Assembly (NCBI RefSeq): GCF_020005165.1
Contig: NZ_JAHCLT010000001.1
Coordinates: 868,001 to 932,000 of the forward strand
Reading direction: 5' to 3'
Length of the DNA stretch: 64,000 nucleotides
Source of the DNA: Kangiella taiwanensis
Lineage (GTDB): Bacteria; Pseudomonadota; Gammaproteobacteria; Enterobacterales; Kangiellaceae
The notes below the pieces were generated by a model that saw nothing but the letters and a program-made list of their open reading frames with translations, was not told where the DNA came from and did not search any database. Shown here one piece after another: positions 15,397 to 24,404 of the stretch. Made by a program: the position numbers and the translations under genes. Position 1 is the first letter of the stretch; each line of letters opens with the position of its first letter.

Positions 15397-17142
15397 ATGT
15401 CTGATAAATTAACTATTGGTCGCTATGAGCTGATCGAAGAGATCGGCCGTGGCGCCATGTCTGTTGTTTATTTAGCGAAAGATCCCGAGATTGGCCGCTC
15501 CTTGGCTATTAAACTGCTCAAACATGATTTAGTCGAAGAAGATGAGTACCGTAATTTATTTTTACGAGAGGCTCGTGCTGCTGGTGGTTTAAGCCACCCT
15601 GGTATTGTCACTATTTATGATGTAGGAATTTGGCAAAATAGACCCTATATCGCTATGGAGTTACTTGAAGGTCAGAACCTAGATGACTATCTTGAAGAGC
15701 ACGGAACTTTCTCCATTAGCGAGGCCTTAGACCTAGCGCAGCAGTTAACTCAAGCTTTGGACTACGCACATAATAAAGGCGTGGTACACAGAGATATAAA
15801 GCCTGAAAATGTGTTGGTGCTGGACGATGGTAAGCGTTTCAAAATTACCGATTTCGGTATCGCTCGTATAGAGCACCAGTTCTTAGAGGGTGAAAGTGAA
15901 GACGAGCAGGCAAAAGTGATGGGAACGCCTGCATACATGTCACCAGAGCAAATCTCTGGTAACGAAACCACATTCAAGACGGATCTATATTCCCTTGGTG
16001 TTATTTTGTACAAAGTCACTAAAGGAGAGTTACCCTTTCAGGCTGCTAATTACGGCGCAATGATGCAGGCAGTGTTACAACAAAACCCCAAACCATTGAA
16101 TGCTTACTCCGAGCAGGGTTTTATTTGGCAAAGTATCATTTTTAGGCTTCTACAGAAAAATCCAGATTTGCGTTATAGCAAAACGGAAGAGCTTATTGAT
16201 GAGCTCGATGCGTTGTCTGACGAGATCGAGCAGGAGCGGAAAGGGATAGCTGGTATCCGTTTTGTTTCAATGCGGGCTCGCTGGGCGATATCACTGTCAT
16301 CACTTGTTTTGGTTGTGATGGTGTTGGGAATGATTTGGGTTTATAACAAGCAAAACACCTTAATGAACCAATTAGTGTACGACTACGGCAGTTCAATGGT
16401 GCAAATCATTTCTAGTGAAACAGCAGAACCTTTGTTGCTGGATGAAGATGTGGCTTTGCAAGCTATTACTGTTGATATTGTTGATAGCTCTGAGATTCTC
16501 TATCTCTCGATTCGTGATAAAGATGGGCTAGTACAAAGCAGTAGCCAACCTCAGCAAATCGGAAAAAATTATAGGAGTTCAGATAATAGCAAGCTGATTG
16601 GTCGTAGGGGAAATAATCAGATCTTTGAAAATTTGAGTGAATTTTCGCAAGAAGCTTTTATTTTTGATACGCCGATTATGTTTCAAGATAAACAAATTGG
16701 TTATGCCAACATCGCCATTGGCCGCAACAATCTGATTAGTGCGACGCGCTCATCGCTTCTTACCATGATCATATGGATGTTTGTGATTATGTTAGCTGTA
16801 TTCTCAGGAGTGTATTGGCTGGCAAATAAGTTTACCCGACGTATTAATAAAACTCGCCAAATCATCAAAGATATCAGAGCTCATGGACAAGCTGATTTGA
16901 TCAAGGTTGATACTCACGATGAAGTCGGCCGTTTGCAACAGGAAGTGAATGATCTTACTCATAAGATTGCAGGCCTAACAAAAACCCAACATATGGGTAC
17001 TACTGACATTGACTCGTCACTGAGTGATTTAACAGAGGTCGAGAAAACTATGCTATTGGACTACCCTGAGTCTAAGTCTTCAGACTCTAGCGAATCAAGG
17101 AACGGCGATGCTTCTGACGTTGAAAAAAATGAAAAGCCCTAG
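15397..17142 (+). CDS. Membrane Ser/Thr kinase with periplasmic sensor and C-terminal HAMP (581 aa)
   Basis: Residues 8-270 form a Hanks-type kinase: IGRGAMSVVYLAK loop, Lys39, HRDIKPENV, DFG and GTPAYMSPEQ are all intact. A membrane helix at about 294-316 leads to a periplasmic domain of about 135 residues (317-450) that resembles a single-Cache/PAS-like sensor. A second helix at about 451-474 returns to the cytoplasm and is followed by a HAMP-like segment (475-530, with HDEVGRLQQEVNDLTHKI) and a Ser/Asp-rich tail. A HAMP lying after rather than between sensor and kinase is unusual. It is the last gene of the phosphatase/FHA/kinase operon; no type VI secretion genes are nearby. Confidence 0.9.
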   Translation: MSDKLTIGRYELIEEIGRGAMSVVYLAKDPEIGRSLAIKLLKHDLVEEDEYRNLFLREARAAGGLSHPGIVTIYDVGIWQNRPYIAMELLEGQNLDDYLEEHGTFSISEALDLAQQLTQALDYAHNKGVVHRDIKPENVLVLDDGKRFKITDFGIARIEHQFLEGESEDEQAKVMGTPAYMSPEQISGNETTFKTDLYSLGVILYKVTKGELPFQAANYGAMMQAVLQQNPKPLNAYSEQGFIWQSIIFRLLQKNPDLRYSKTEELIDELDALSDEIEQERKGIAGIRFVSMRARWAISLSSLVLVVMVLGMIWVYNKQNTLMNQLVYDYGSSMVQIISSETAEPLLLDEDVALQAITVDIVDSSEILYLSIRDKDGLVQSSSQPQQIGKNYRSSDNSKLIGRRGNNQIFENLSEFSQEAFIFDTPIMFQDKQIGYANIAIGRNNLISATRSSLLTMIIWMFVIMLAVFSGVYWLANKFTRRINKTRQIIKDIRAHGQADLIKVDTHDEVGRLQQEVNDLTHKIAGLTKTQHMGTTDIDSSLSDLTEVEKTMLLDYPESKSSDSSESRNGDASDVEKNEKP

Positions 17143-17160
17143 CTTTTAGCTAAGGGTTCA

Positions 17161-18186
17161 TTAAAGGTTTTCCAGCTTATTTTGCAGCGCTTTAACCCGG
17201 TCTTGGTAGACCAGCGCTAAATCATCATTAGGATTCACAGCTAGGATCTTTTTCCAGTAGACCAGAGCACTCTCAAGCTCTTGACTTCGATAGTGGCGAA
17301 GAGCTTTTTGGTGATAGTGTTCAGAAACTTTGTTTCTAGTCGTCGTGAAGAGGATATTATTTTCCAGTGGCTGTCCTACTTGTTGCCATGCCACTAACAA
17401 AATATCGTATGACTCATCGAACTTTGATTGATCTGCAAAGCGTTTAGCAGTAATGAGCTCTTGCTCAGCTTTGAGTGTTGAAAGCTCGCTAATTAAGGCC
17501 TTTTGGTTATTTTGTGTCAAAGGCGCTTCGCTTATTAGCCCTGAAAGTAACGTCTCAGCGTCAGCTACCTGCTGTTGTCTTTTATAAATTTTTGATTGCG
17601 TTAATGCCAGCTCAACCAATTGTTCCTGCAACTCGACGTTGTTGCTTAATTCCGGTTGATTCAAAATCCACTGAATCGCTTGATTGTATTGTTGAGAATC
17701 CACTAGCTCATTAAGTTCTGGGTAGGTCTTGTTAGGTTCGATGTCAGAGCTTTTTTTATTGCTGTTTGAAGATTGGAGCTCGTCTGGTTGCTTGAGCCCC
17801 TTTGTTGGAAGCTGTAGTTTTTGGCCGACGTAAATAGCATCCGAAGACTTTAATTCATTCAGCGCTAATATTTCTGTATATCGCTGTGAGGAACCAAGGT
17901 ATTTTTGTGCGATGATCCCGAGCGTGTCACCAGAGCGCACGGTATAACTGTACGTTGGAACGGTTTTCGTTTTTTGCTGGGTCTCTTGTGGAAATTGTAG
18001 TTTTGATGACTGTGCAGGTTGCGCATCGATAATAGGCACAACAATATCGTTCCGGTCTTCTTTAAAAGAACATCCTGACAAAACGACAGCGACAGCAATC
18101 GCAGAAAGCTTCGCTGTCTTTAAAAAGGGCAATGATAACTGCTTTTGTGCATTCAAACCGTTCAATTTCCTAGTAATTTTTATCAA
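17161..18186 (-). CDS. LysM-domain lipoprotein with TPR-like C-terminus (341 aa)
   Basis: An N-terminal signal with lipobox LSGC predicts a lipoprotein. A LysM peptidoglycan-binding domain at about residues 78-127 is clear (YTVRSGDTLGIIAQKYLG and AIYVGQKLQLP). The rest is helical and TPR-like. It may tether or monitor the cell wall. The gene is convergent with the kinase gene, with only 18 bases between the stops. Confidence 0.82.
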   Translation of the reverse strand: MIKITRKLNGLNAQKQLSLPFLKTAKLSAIAVAVVLSGCSFKEDRNDIVVPIIDAQPAQSSKLQFPQETQQKTKTVPTYSYTVRSGDTLGIIAQKYLGSSQRYTEILALNELKSSDAIYVGQKLQLPTKGLKQPDELQSSNSNKKSSDIEPNKTYPELNELVDSQQYNQAIQWILNQPELSNNVELQEQLVELALTQSKIYKRQQQVADAETLLSGLISEAPLTQNNQKALISELSTLKAEQELITAKRFADQSKFDESYDILLVAWQQVGQPLENNILFTTTRNKVSEHYHQKALRHYRSQELESALVYWKKILAVNPNDDLALVYQDRVKALQNKLENL

Positions 18187-18245
18187 ATCATAGTAGCAGG
18201 AATCTAGTATTTTCAGAGTCCCAGCCAGTCATTTTAAGAACTGTG

Positions 18246-18725
18246 TCACACACTGTGCTTCATAATGCGTTCTTTTGTTTTGTTCCACTCACGCTCTTTC
18301 TCGGTAGCCCGCTTATCGTGTTTCTTTTTACCTTTGGCAAGACCAATTTCTAACTTGATAAGTGACTTTTTCCAATAAAGCTTTAGTGCTACGACAGCGT
18401 ATCCTTGTTGCTCTACACCTCGGAATAACTTCGCAAGTTCATGGTTATTTAACAATAACTTGCGAGTTCTAAGAGGGTCCGCTACCACATGGGTCGATGC
18501 GCTGATAAGGGGAGTGATGTGGCATCCGAATAAAAAAGCTTCACCATTCTTTAGCAGAACATAGCTTTCTGATAAATTGACTTTGCCTTCACGAAGGCTC
18601 TTTACTTCCCAGCCTTGGAGCGCGAGTCCTGCTTCAAACGTCTCTTCTATGAAATAATCATGACGTGCTTTCTTGTTTAAAGCAATCGCACTGCTTGACG
18701 TCTTTTTTTTACCTTTTTTGGCCAC
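18246..18725 (-). CDS. smpB: SsrA-binding protein
   Basis: SmpB binds tmRNA and delivers it to stalled ribosomes. The protein has the family features: [43 protein letters not shown] and a basic C-terminal tail with [15 protein letters not shown]. The 159-residue length is standard. It is divergent from ratA, the common arrangement in gammaproteobacteria. Confidence 0.97.
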   Translation of the reverse strand: MAKKGKKKTSSSAIALNKKARHDYFIEETFEAGLALQGWEVKSLREGKVNLSESYVLLKNGEAFLFGCHITPLISASTHVVADPLRTRKLLLNNHELAKLFRGVEQQGYAVVALKLYWKKSLIKLEIGLAKGKKKHDKRATEKEREWNKTKERIMKHSV

Positions 18726-18863
18726 AAACGCTCTCTATAGTTTTAGATATACATAAAATTAGTGTAAAGGGATTATAGGATGCAATGAGTTAGGCCTCAA
18801 TAGTCTAGGATTTTTTAAAAGGCCAATGTTACAATTGCGCCATGATTTTAGGGTGTTTTGACT

Positions 18864-19298
18864 ATGAAAACCATTAAAAGACAGGCTTTACTTCCTTATT
18901 CTGCACAACAAATGTTTGAGTTGGTGGATGATATTAACAAGTATCCGGAATTCTTGCCTAATTGCGCAGGCGCTAGAGAGATTGAAAGGACAGGTGACAC
19001 CGTTATTGCGAGTTTGGCGGTATCTAAAGGTGGTTTTGAGAAAGAGTTTACAACAAAGAACACTAATACGCCTTATAGTGCTATTGATATGGTGTTAGTT
19101 GATGGTCCTTTTAAGCATTTAACAGGGCACTGGAGCTTTACCTCATTAGATGATAAAGCTTGTAAAATAGAGCTTGAAGTGAACTTTGAGTTTTCAAATA
19201 TGCTAACAAGTATGGCTTTTGGTAGTATTTTTAATCATTTGGCAGAGTCGTTTGTTGAAGCTTTTTCACGTAGGGCAAAGCAGGTATATGGTGCATAA
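18864..19298 (+). CDS. ratA: RatA-type START-domain protein
   Basis: A 144-residue START/polyketide-cyclase fold protein with the RatA/Coq10 signature: LPYSAQQMFELVDDINKYPEFLPNC near the N-terminus and FNHLAESFVEAFSRRA near the C-terminus. E. coli RatA was described as interfering with 70S ribosome association, while homologues resemble the ubiquinone-binding Coq10, so the true role may be in quinone handling. ATG 18864 is preferred to the TTG two codons upstream because it gives the usual N-terminus MKTIKRQ. It forms the standard ratA-rnfH pair. Confidence 0.93.
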   Translation: MKTIKRQALLPYSAQQMFELVDDINKYPEFLPNCAGAREIERTGDTVIASLAVSKGGFEKEFTTKNTNTPYSAIDMVLVDGPFKHLTGHWSFTSLDDKACKIELEVNFEFSNMLTSMAFGSIFNHLAESFVEAFSRRAKQVYGA

Positions 19299-19309
19299 GG
19301 GAATTCTTA

Positions 19310-19648
19310 ATGTCTGAGTTAGGTAACGGCGCCACACAAAAGCTTATCAATGTCGAAGTTTGTTATGCTTTGCCGGAGAAGCAAACGTTACTTCAGCTAT
19401 CGGTCGCAGCAGATACGACTATTCAAGTTGTTATTGAGCGCTCTGGGATATTAGAGAAACATCCGGAGATTGACCTTAAAAAGGATAAAGTTGGGGTTTT
19501 TAGTAAACTCGCTAAGCTGTCAGATACGCTCCACGATGGAGACAGAGTTGAAATATATCGTCCGCTATTAATTGATCCAAAAGAAGTGAGAAAACAGAGA
19601 GCTTTAAAAGCTAAGCAAGAAGCAGAAAAACAAAAAAAGGAAACCTAA
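19310..19648 (+). CDS. rnfH: RnfH family protein (UPF0125)
   Basis: A small beta-grasp protein of 112 aa with VEVCYALPEKQTLLQL, VGVFSKLAKL and DGDRVEIYRPL, the UPF0125 signature. The C-terminal tail is Lys-rich. Despite the name a link with the Rnf complex is not established. It follows ratA by 11 bases and its stop abuts the next start. Confidence 0.93.
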   Translation: MSELGNGATQKLINVEVCYALPEKQTLLQLSVAADTTIQVVIERSGILEKHPEIDLKKDKVGVFSKLAKLSDTLHDGDRVEIYRPLLIDPKEVRKQRALKAKQEAEKQKKET

Positions 19649-20902
19649 TTGTTACGCTACCTTTATACTATTATTTATTATCTTTGTGCACCTTTGTTGT
19701 GTATTCGATGGGTTTATAAGAGTTTTAAACCACCTCAATACCGAGAACCTATGCGTGAACGATTTGGTTTTGTGGCTAAACAAAAATCAGAGTCAGTTTG
19801 GTTTCACGCAGTGTCTATGGGGGAGTCTATAGCGGCGAAAACAATCATTACCGAGCTATTGAAGCAACAGCCTCACTTAAATATCGTGGTGACGACGACC
19901 ACTCCGACAGGTGCTAGACAAATAATCGAAGGGTTAGGTGACAAAGTGACACATCACTTTTCTCCTTGTGACCTGCCGGGGACAATTAAGCGCTTTGTGC
20001 GAAGAATCAAGCCTAAGGCGTTGATTATTATGGAAACAGAGCTGTGGCCAAACTGGCTGCATCACATGCGGAAAGAAAACATCCCCGTGGTGTTAGCCAA
20101 CGCGAGGATGTCACAAAAGTCTGCAGATAAGTACTTAAAAATAAAGTCATTGAGCACGAGCATGATGCAGTCATTTTCAAAGGTTCTGGCCGTTGGCGAA
20201 CATGATTGTGAGCGGTTTATCAAGCTCGGTGTTAGTCCAGAGAACTGTCAAACTACTGGAAACATTAAGTTTGACCAGGAGTTTCAGTTGAATGGGGCTA
20301 ACGGGTATTTTCCGCCTTGGTCATCTCATCAAGACGCTGTTTGGTTAGCGGCTAGTACCCATAAGGGCGAAGACCAGCTGCTATTAGAAGCCCATCGCTT
20401 TGTGATTGATGCTTTTCCTCAGGCTAAGCTGATCATTGTTCCGCGACATCCTGAGCGCTTTGATGATGTTGCAAGGATGATAGAGGATAATGATTTCAGT
20501 TATGCAAGACGTTCTGATGCTGAAAGTTGGGAGTCCTCGGTTGACGTGCTACTAGGCGATACCATGGGCGAGTTAATGCTAGCTTATGAGTTAGCGGATG
20601 TTGCCTTTGTGGCTGGTAGCTTAGTGCCTGTAGGTGGACATAATATGATTGAGCCAGCCGTATTAGGGAAACCGATTATTTCTGGCCCTCATGTTCATAA
20701 CTTCCAAGAAATTTTCCGAGAGCTAGAGGAAGGTGGTGGTGCGTTTAAAGCAGGAACAGCTCGTCAAATCAGCGATATAGTCATTGAGTTATTCAAAAAC
20801 GAAGCGTATAGGGAAAAGGTAGGAAACCAAGCAAAAGCGGTTGTAGAAAAAAGCCGTGGTGCATTAAAGCGTACCGTAAAGGCTTTAGTACCTTTTCTTT
20901 AA
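19649..20902 (+). CDS. waaA: 3-deoxy-D-manno-octulosonic acid (Kdo) transferase
   Basis: WaaA (KdtA) adds Kdo to lipid IVA in lipopolysaccharide core synthesis. The visible motifs are an N-terminal membrane-associated segment, WFHAVSMGESIAAKTII, METELWPNWL, ANARMS, STHKGEDQLLLEAH, RHPERF and GGHNMIEPAVLGKPIISGP. The start is TTG, immediately after the rnfH stop, with AGGAAA upstream, and gives a normal length of 417 aa. Confidence 0.95.
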   Translation: MLRYLYTIIYYLCAPLLCIRWVYKSFKPPQYREPMRERFGFVAKQKSESVWFHAVSMGESIAAKTIITELLKQQPHLNIVVTTTTPTGARQIIEGLGDKVTHHFSPCDLPGTIKRFVRRIKPKALIIMETELWPNWLHHMRKENIPVVLANARMSQKSADKYLKIKSLSTSMMQSFSKVLAVGEHDCERFIKLGVSPENCQTTGNIKFDQEFQLNGANGYFPPWSSHQDAVWLAASTHKGEDQLLLEAHRFVIDAFPQAKLIIVPRHPERFDDVARMIEDNDFSYARRSDAESWESSVDVLLGDTMGELMLAYELADVAFVAGSLVPVGGHNMIEPAVLGKPIISGPHVHNFQEIFRELEEGGGAFKAGTARQISDIVIELFKNEAYREKVGNQAKAVVEKSRGALKRTVKALVPFL

Positions 20903-20941
20903 TGGAAGGAAAGGCACTAAAGCAGTATCAGACTTTAGCCT

Positions 20942-22342
20942 TTAGTTATTTAATAGCCATTCATTTACTTGCTCAATATCCTGTTCGGTTAGTGTTCCAA
21001 CAGCTTGCTTTAGGATTAAACCGTTAATCAGATAATCAAACTTAGCTCTGCTTAGTGAGCGCTCTGCAGCATATAGTGAGCGTGTGGCTTGTAGTACATC
21101 AATAATATTACGAGTACCAGCTTGGTAGCCATCTTGAGTTGCCTCAAGAGAGCTTTGACTTGACTCAAGAACTCGCTTATTCGCATTAAAAGATTGAATC
21201 GATGCTTCCAAAGTGGTGTAGGCAGAACGGACATTTTTTTGTACTGAGCGAGTGTTTTGCTCTAACTCATGAGTGGTTCGTAGGTAGTTCTGTTTCGCTT
21301 TTTCAGTTTGAGCGGAAGTCCTAAAGCCCGAAAATAAGGGGACAGATATGGTAATGCCTGCTTGATAACCATTTGATTGTTGGCTAGAACTGCTAACAAA
21401 TCCTGGCGGTAAAGCTGGTGTGCCAGTTGTTCCCTGAGGGAATGTTGTGTCTGTATCGCTATCACTATCGGAGTAGCTTACGCGGAAGTCAGCTCTTGGG
21501 TAATGACCACTGCGATTACGCTTAACTTCGTCTCGTGCTACTCGTACGTTCATTTGTTGGGCTTTCAAGCCTAGATTAGACTCTGTAGCTACACGCATCC
21601 AGTCGTCCATGTTTGATGGACTAGGTTGTTGCATGGCGATTGAGTTTCCAACGCTTTCAAGCTCACTGTAATATTGCCCCGTAACTTCGCGCAAGGACTC
21701 TTGGGCATTGATTAAAGCCGTTTCTTGACTTATTTCATTGGCCACGGCTTGATCATAATTGGCTTGTGCGTTTAAAAAATCAGTGGCGTTTGCAAGCCCT
21801 GATTCATACTGCTCACGCGTCAGATCGAGCTGCTTTTGCAGTGCGGATTTTTCATTTTGCGTGATTTCTAGGGATTCTTCAGCCGCCAAAACATTGAAGT
21901 ATGCTTGAGCGGTTCTTAGGATAAGGCTTTGCAGGTTAGCTGCATGGGTCAATTCAGCGGCACGAACACGCATTTCCGACTGATCGAGCGCAATCCATTG
22001 TCCCCAATCAAATATCACTTGATCGAGCTGCACCCCGTAGCTCGTGGAGTTCACTTCTCGGTTGAAAGGATCTGAGGGAGCGCCGTCCACCCCTTGTCCT
22101 TCGCTATCAGAGTCAGAGCGCGAGCGACTGATGCTGCCGCCAATCTGTGGTAAAAGGCTTGAGCGCGAAATTCTATGATCTTGCTCAGTCGCTTTTAAAT
22201 TGGCTTCGCTTATTTTGTATTGCGTATCGTTTTGCAGAGCATCTTTATAGACCGTTAATAAGTCTGTATCTGCAAGGCTGGCATTGGCAAAGCTACCAAT
22301 CAACGCCGCGGCAATTAATTTATATGTGGTTGTCATCTTCAT
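20942..22342 (-). CDS. tolC: TolC family outer-membrane channel protein
   Basis: The protein (466 aa) has a signal peptide ending at ASLADTDLL and two OEP repeats of long coiled helices (residues about 40-225 and 245-455), typical of TolC. Family phrases include LLTVYKDALQNDTQYKISEAN, TAQAYFNVLAAEESLEI, and YQAGTRNIIDVLQATRSLYAAERSLSRAKFDYLINGLILK. It is the outer-membrane duct for RND/MFS/ABC efflux and type I secretion. It lies downstream of the isoaspartyl-methyltransferase-like gene, as in many gammaproteobacteria. Confidence 0.95.
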   Translation of the reverse strand: MKMTTTYKLIAAALIGSFANASLADTDLLTVYKDALQNDTQYKISEANLKATEQDHRISRSSLLPQIGGSISRSRSDSDSEGQGVDGAPSDPFNREVNSTSYGVQLDQVIFDWGQWIALDQSEMRVRAAELTHAANLQSLILRTAQAYFNVLAAEESLEITQNEKSALQKQLDLTREQYESGLANATDFLNAQANYDQAVANEISQETALINAQESLREVTGQYYSELESVGNSIAMQQPSPSNMDDWMRVATESNLGLKAQQMNVRVARDEVKRNRSGHYPRADFRVSYSDSDSDTDTTFPQGTTGTPALPPGFVSSSSQQSNGYQAGITISVPLFSGFRTSAQTEKAKQNYLRTTHELEQNTRSVQKNVRSAYTTLEASIQSFNANKRVLESSQSSLEATQDGYQAGTRNIIDVLQATRSLYAAERSLSRAKFDYLINGLILKQAVGTLTEQDIEQVNEWLLNN

Positions 22343-22385
22343 CAGAAACTGTCTCTCTGGTGCTTATTGTTCGGTTAGCGCAGTA

Positions 22386-23054
22386 CTAAAAGTTGAACTG
22401 CGGTTTGGGTTTGCTGTTAATTAGGCTTGGAATAACGGTTTCATAGAGGCTTTCATAATGCCACTCATCCTCGCCTAAGCGCGTAATCAGTTCTGCCTTC
22501 ATGGCTGGCTCTGTGCCGGTGACACAGAATAAACGCCCGCCCACAGTAAGGTGCGTTAAGTACTGCTCAGGAAGCTGGTAATAACTCCCGGTAATCGCGA
22601 TAACATCATAGGGCTTGTGATGGGGCCAGCCATTCACTGCATCGCCTTCTTCAAACTCGATATTCGTTAACCCTAGCTCTTCGGTGACCGTTTTAGCTGA
22701 GTTTATGAATTCTTCAATAATATCGACGCTGTATACTTTTTCGGCAAGGCTGGCTAAAAGAGCCGTGCAGTAACCGGTGCCTGTACCAATTTCTAAAACA
22801 ATATCAGTAGGCTTTATCGCCAAAGCTTGTAACATCCGAGCTTCTTCTTTAGGCGTCATCATAATTTGGCTATGGCCGATATGAATTTGCGTATCAGCAT
22901 AAGCAATAGACTTATACTTTTTAGGTACAAATTTATCACGTGCCAAGCCATGAATCTTATCCAATACTCTTTGGTCGAGCACATTCCATGGACGGATTTG
23001 CTGCTCAACCATATTGTGTCTTGCTGTTTCGAAATCGGTTGCTGCGCTTGTCAT
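22386..23054 (-). CDS. Protein-L-isoaspartate O-methyltransferase family protein (222 aa)
   Basis: A SAM-dependent methyltransferase of the Pcm fold. Motif I LEIGTGTGYCTALLA and EKVYSVDI are clear, and the N-terminal ARHNMVEQQIRPWNVLD matches the group found beside tolC rather than the surE-pcm-rpoS type. Repair of damaged aspartyl residues is the family activity, but this tolC-linked subgroup may have a different substrate. It is transcribed in the same direction as tolC, 43 bases upstream. Confidence 0.85.
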   Translation of the reverse strand: MTSAATDFETARHNMVEQQIRPWNVLDQRVLDKIHGLARDKFVPKKYKSIAYADTQIHIGHSQIMMTPKEEARMLQALAIKPTDIVLEIGTGTGYCTALLASLAEKVYSVDIIEEFINSAKTVTEELGLTNIEFEEGDAVNGWPHHKPYDVIAITGSYYQLPEQYLTHLTVGGRLFCVTGTEPAMKAELITRLGEDEWHYESLYETVIPSLINSKPKPQFNF

Positions 23055-23262
23055 TCATACCCCACTTAGTTAAGGTTTTTGACTCACTATCTCAGCTTAC
23101 TCTTAACAGTTAGCTTAAAGAATAGTCATTTCTTATATTTCAAACAACACGCTAAGTGTAACAGATTATGAAAGAGTGTTATGTTATTGGGAGTGGTTTT
23201 AGTGACCAACCAGTCGCCCAGCGTATTTCAACGAGATTATTTAGGGTAGAGGAATATATCGA

Positions 23263-23865
23263 ATGACCCAATTTACACAGGAAGACATTAAAATATTAGG
23301 TGAAGAGGAGCTTTATAACGGTTTCTTCTCGATGAAAAAATACCGATACCAACACCGACGCTACCAAGGTGACTGGAGCCCTGTGGTTGAGCGGGAAATC
23401 TTTGAGCGTGGTAATGCCGTTGGTGTGTTGTTGTTTGATCGAGAGAAAGACTGCTTTGTCATGATTGAACAATGTCGTCCAGGTGCTTTGCTTGGTAAGG
23501 ATACGCCTTGGCTGGTTGAGATTGTTGCTGGAATGGTTGAAGAAGGAGAGGCGCCGGAAGATGTGGCATACCGTGAAGTGCAGGAAGAGGCAGGCTGTGA
23601 TATTCAGAGGTTAATTCCTATGCCCGGTTATTGGGTCAGCCCTGGCGGAACAACGGAGTATGTGAATTTATATTTAGGCTTGGTGGATAGTGATAATGCC
23701 GCAGCGTTTGCTGGATTAGAAACTGAGCATGAAGATATCAAAGTTTTAGTACTCGAGCGCTCGGAAATGTTCACTCTTATGGAGCGTGGGCAGATCAATA
23801 ACGCTATGGCGCTAATTGCGGTACAATGGTTCTTATTACACGAGAAAACCGTGTTAACCCATTAA
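23263..23865 (+). CDS. nudF: ADP-ribose pyrophosphatase (Nudix)
   Basis: A 200-residue Nudix hydrolase that cleaves ADP-ribose to AMP and ribose 5-phosphate. The complete Nudix box (about residues 97-118) reads GMVEEGEAPEDVAYREVQEEAG. The N-terminal LYNGFFSMKKYRYQHRRYQGDWSPVV is typical of NudF. It leads the nudF / DUF1249 / cpdA / parE / parC gene order known from enterobacteria. Confidence 0.95.
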   Translation: MTQFTQEDIKILGEEELYNGFFSMKKYRYQHRRYQGDWSPVVEREIFERGNAVGVLLFDREKDCFVMIEQCRPGALLGKDTPWLVEIVAGMVEEGEAPEDVAYREVQEEAGCDIQRLIPMPGYWVSPGGTTEYVNLYLGLVDSDNAAAFAGLETEHEDIKVLVLERSEMFTLMERGQINNAMALIAVQWFLLHEKTVLTH

Positions 23866-23906
23866 GAGGACTGTGTTAAGCCGTTAAAGAAGTGTGTGAA
23901 TACGAT

Positions 23907-24362
23907 ATGACAGCAGTAAAACGTAAATATACCCCTAACCTCAAAGAGTTTATGGCGCTTTGTTCGAGTAACTATGCCAAGCTCTCTCGCATTGTCAATC
24001 TAGTGGATATTGAACTCGAACAATCATTTTCAGTACATATTGATGGGCAACCTAACCTTTTGATTTCGTTAAAGCAGCGAAGTGAACACACCGCCACCTA
24101 CGAGCTTTTACAGGAATCGCAAAACATTAGTTTAAAAAGACGTTATTTGGTCAGAATGTACCACGATGCGAAAGTAGCTGAAGTCTTGTCTGGCCTGAAT
24201 CAGGGGATGTTACCTCCAGTGTTCCCCTATCCAAACAAACAAATGAAACAGCCTGATGAAAAAATTCAGTTGAATCGGTTTTTAGCCGAATGGCTCAATT
24301 TTTGTCTAGAATTTGGGCAATCTCACAGTTTAAACAAGACCCAATTGGTTTTTTTTGATTAG
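23907..24362 (+). CDS. DUF1249 (YqiB-like) protein
   Basis: The product resembles E. coli YqiB, which also lies between nudF and cpdA. Family phrases include KRKYTPNLKEFMALCSSNYAKL and MYHDAKVAEVL, and the end is rich in aromatic residues (LAEWLNFCLEFG). I prefer ATG 23907 (151 aa) to GTG 23892 because the family starts near KRKY. The function is not established. Confidence 0.85.
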   Translation: MTAVKRKYTPNLKEFMALCSSNYAKLSRIVNLVDIELEQSFSVHIDGQPNLLISLKQRSEHTATYELLQESQNISLKRRYLVRMYHDAKVAEVLSGLNQGMLPPVFPYPNKQMKQPDEKIQLNRFLAEWLNFCLEFGQSHSLNKTQLVFFD

Positions 24363-24404
24363 AAATCAAGCGATAATAATAATTAAGTCACAAGAGGTCA
24401 TGGT

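Noticed and set aside
14025-17142. Phosphatase, FHA and kinase genes might mark a type VI secretion locus.
   Set aside because: No tss or Hcp/VgrG-like genes lie on either side; the flanks are ssrA and housekeeping genes.
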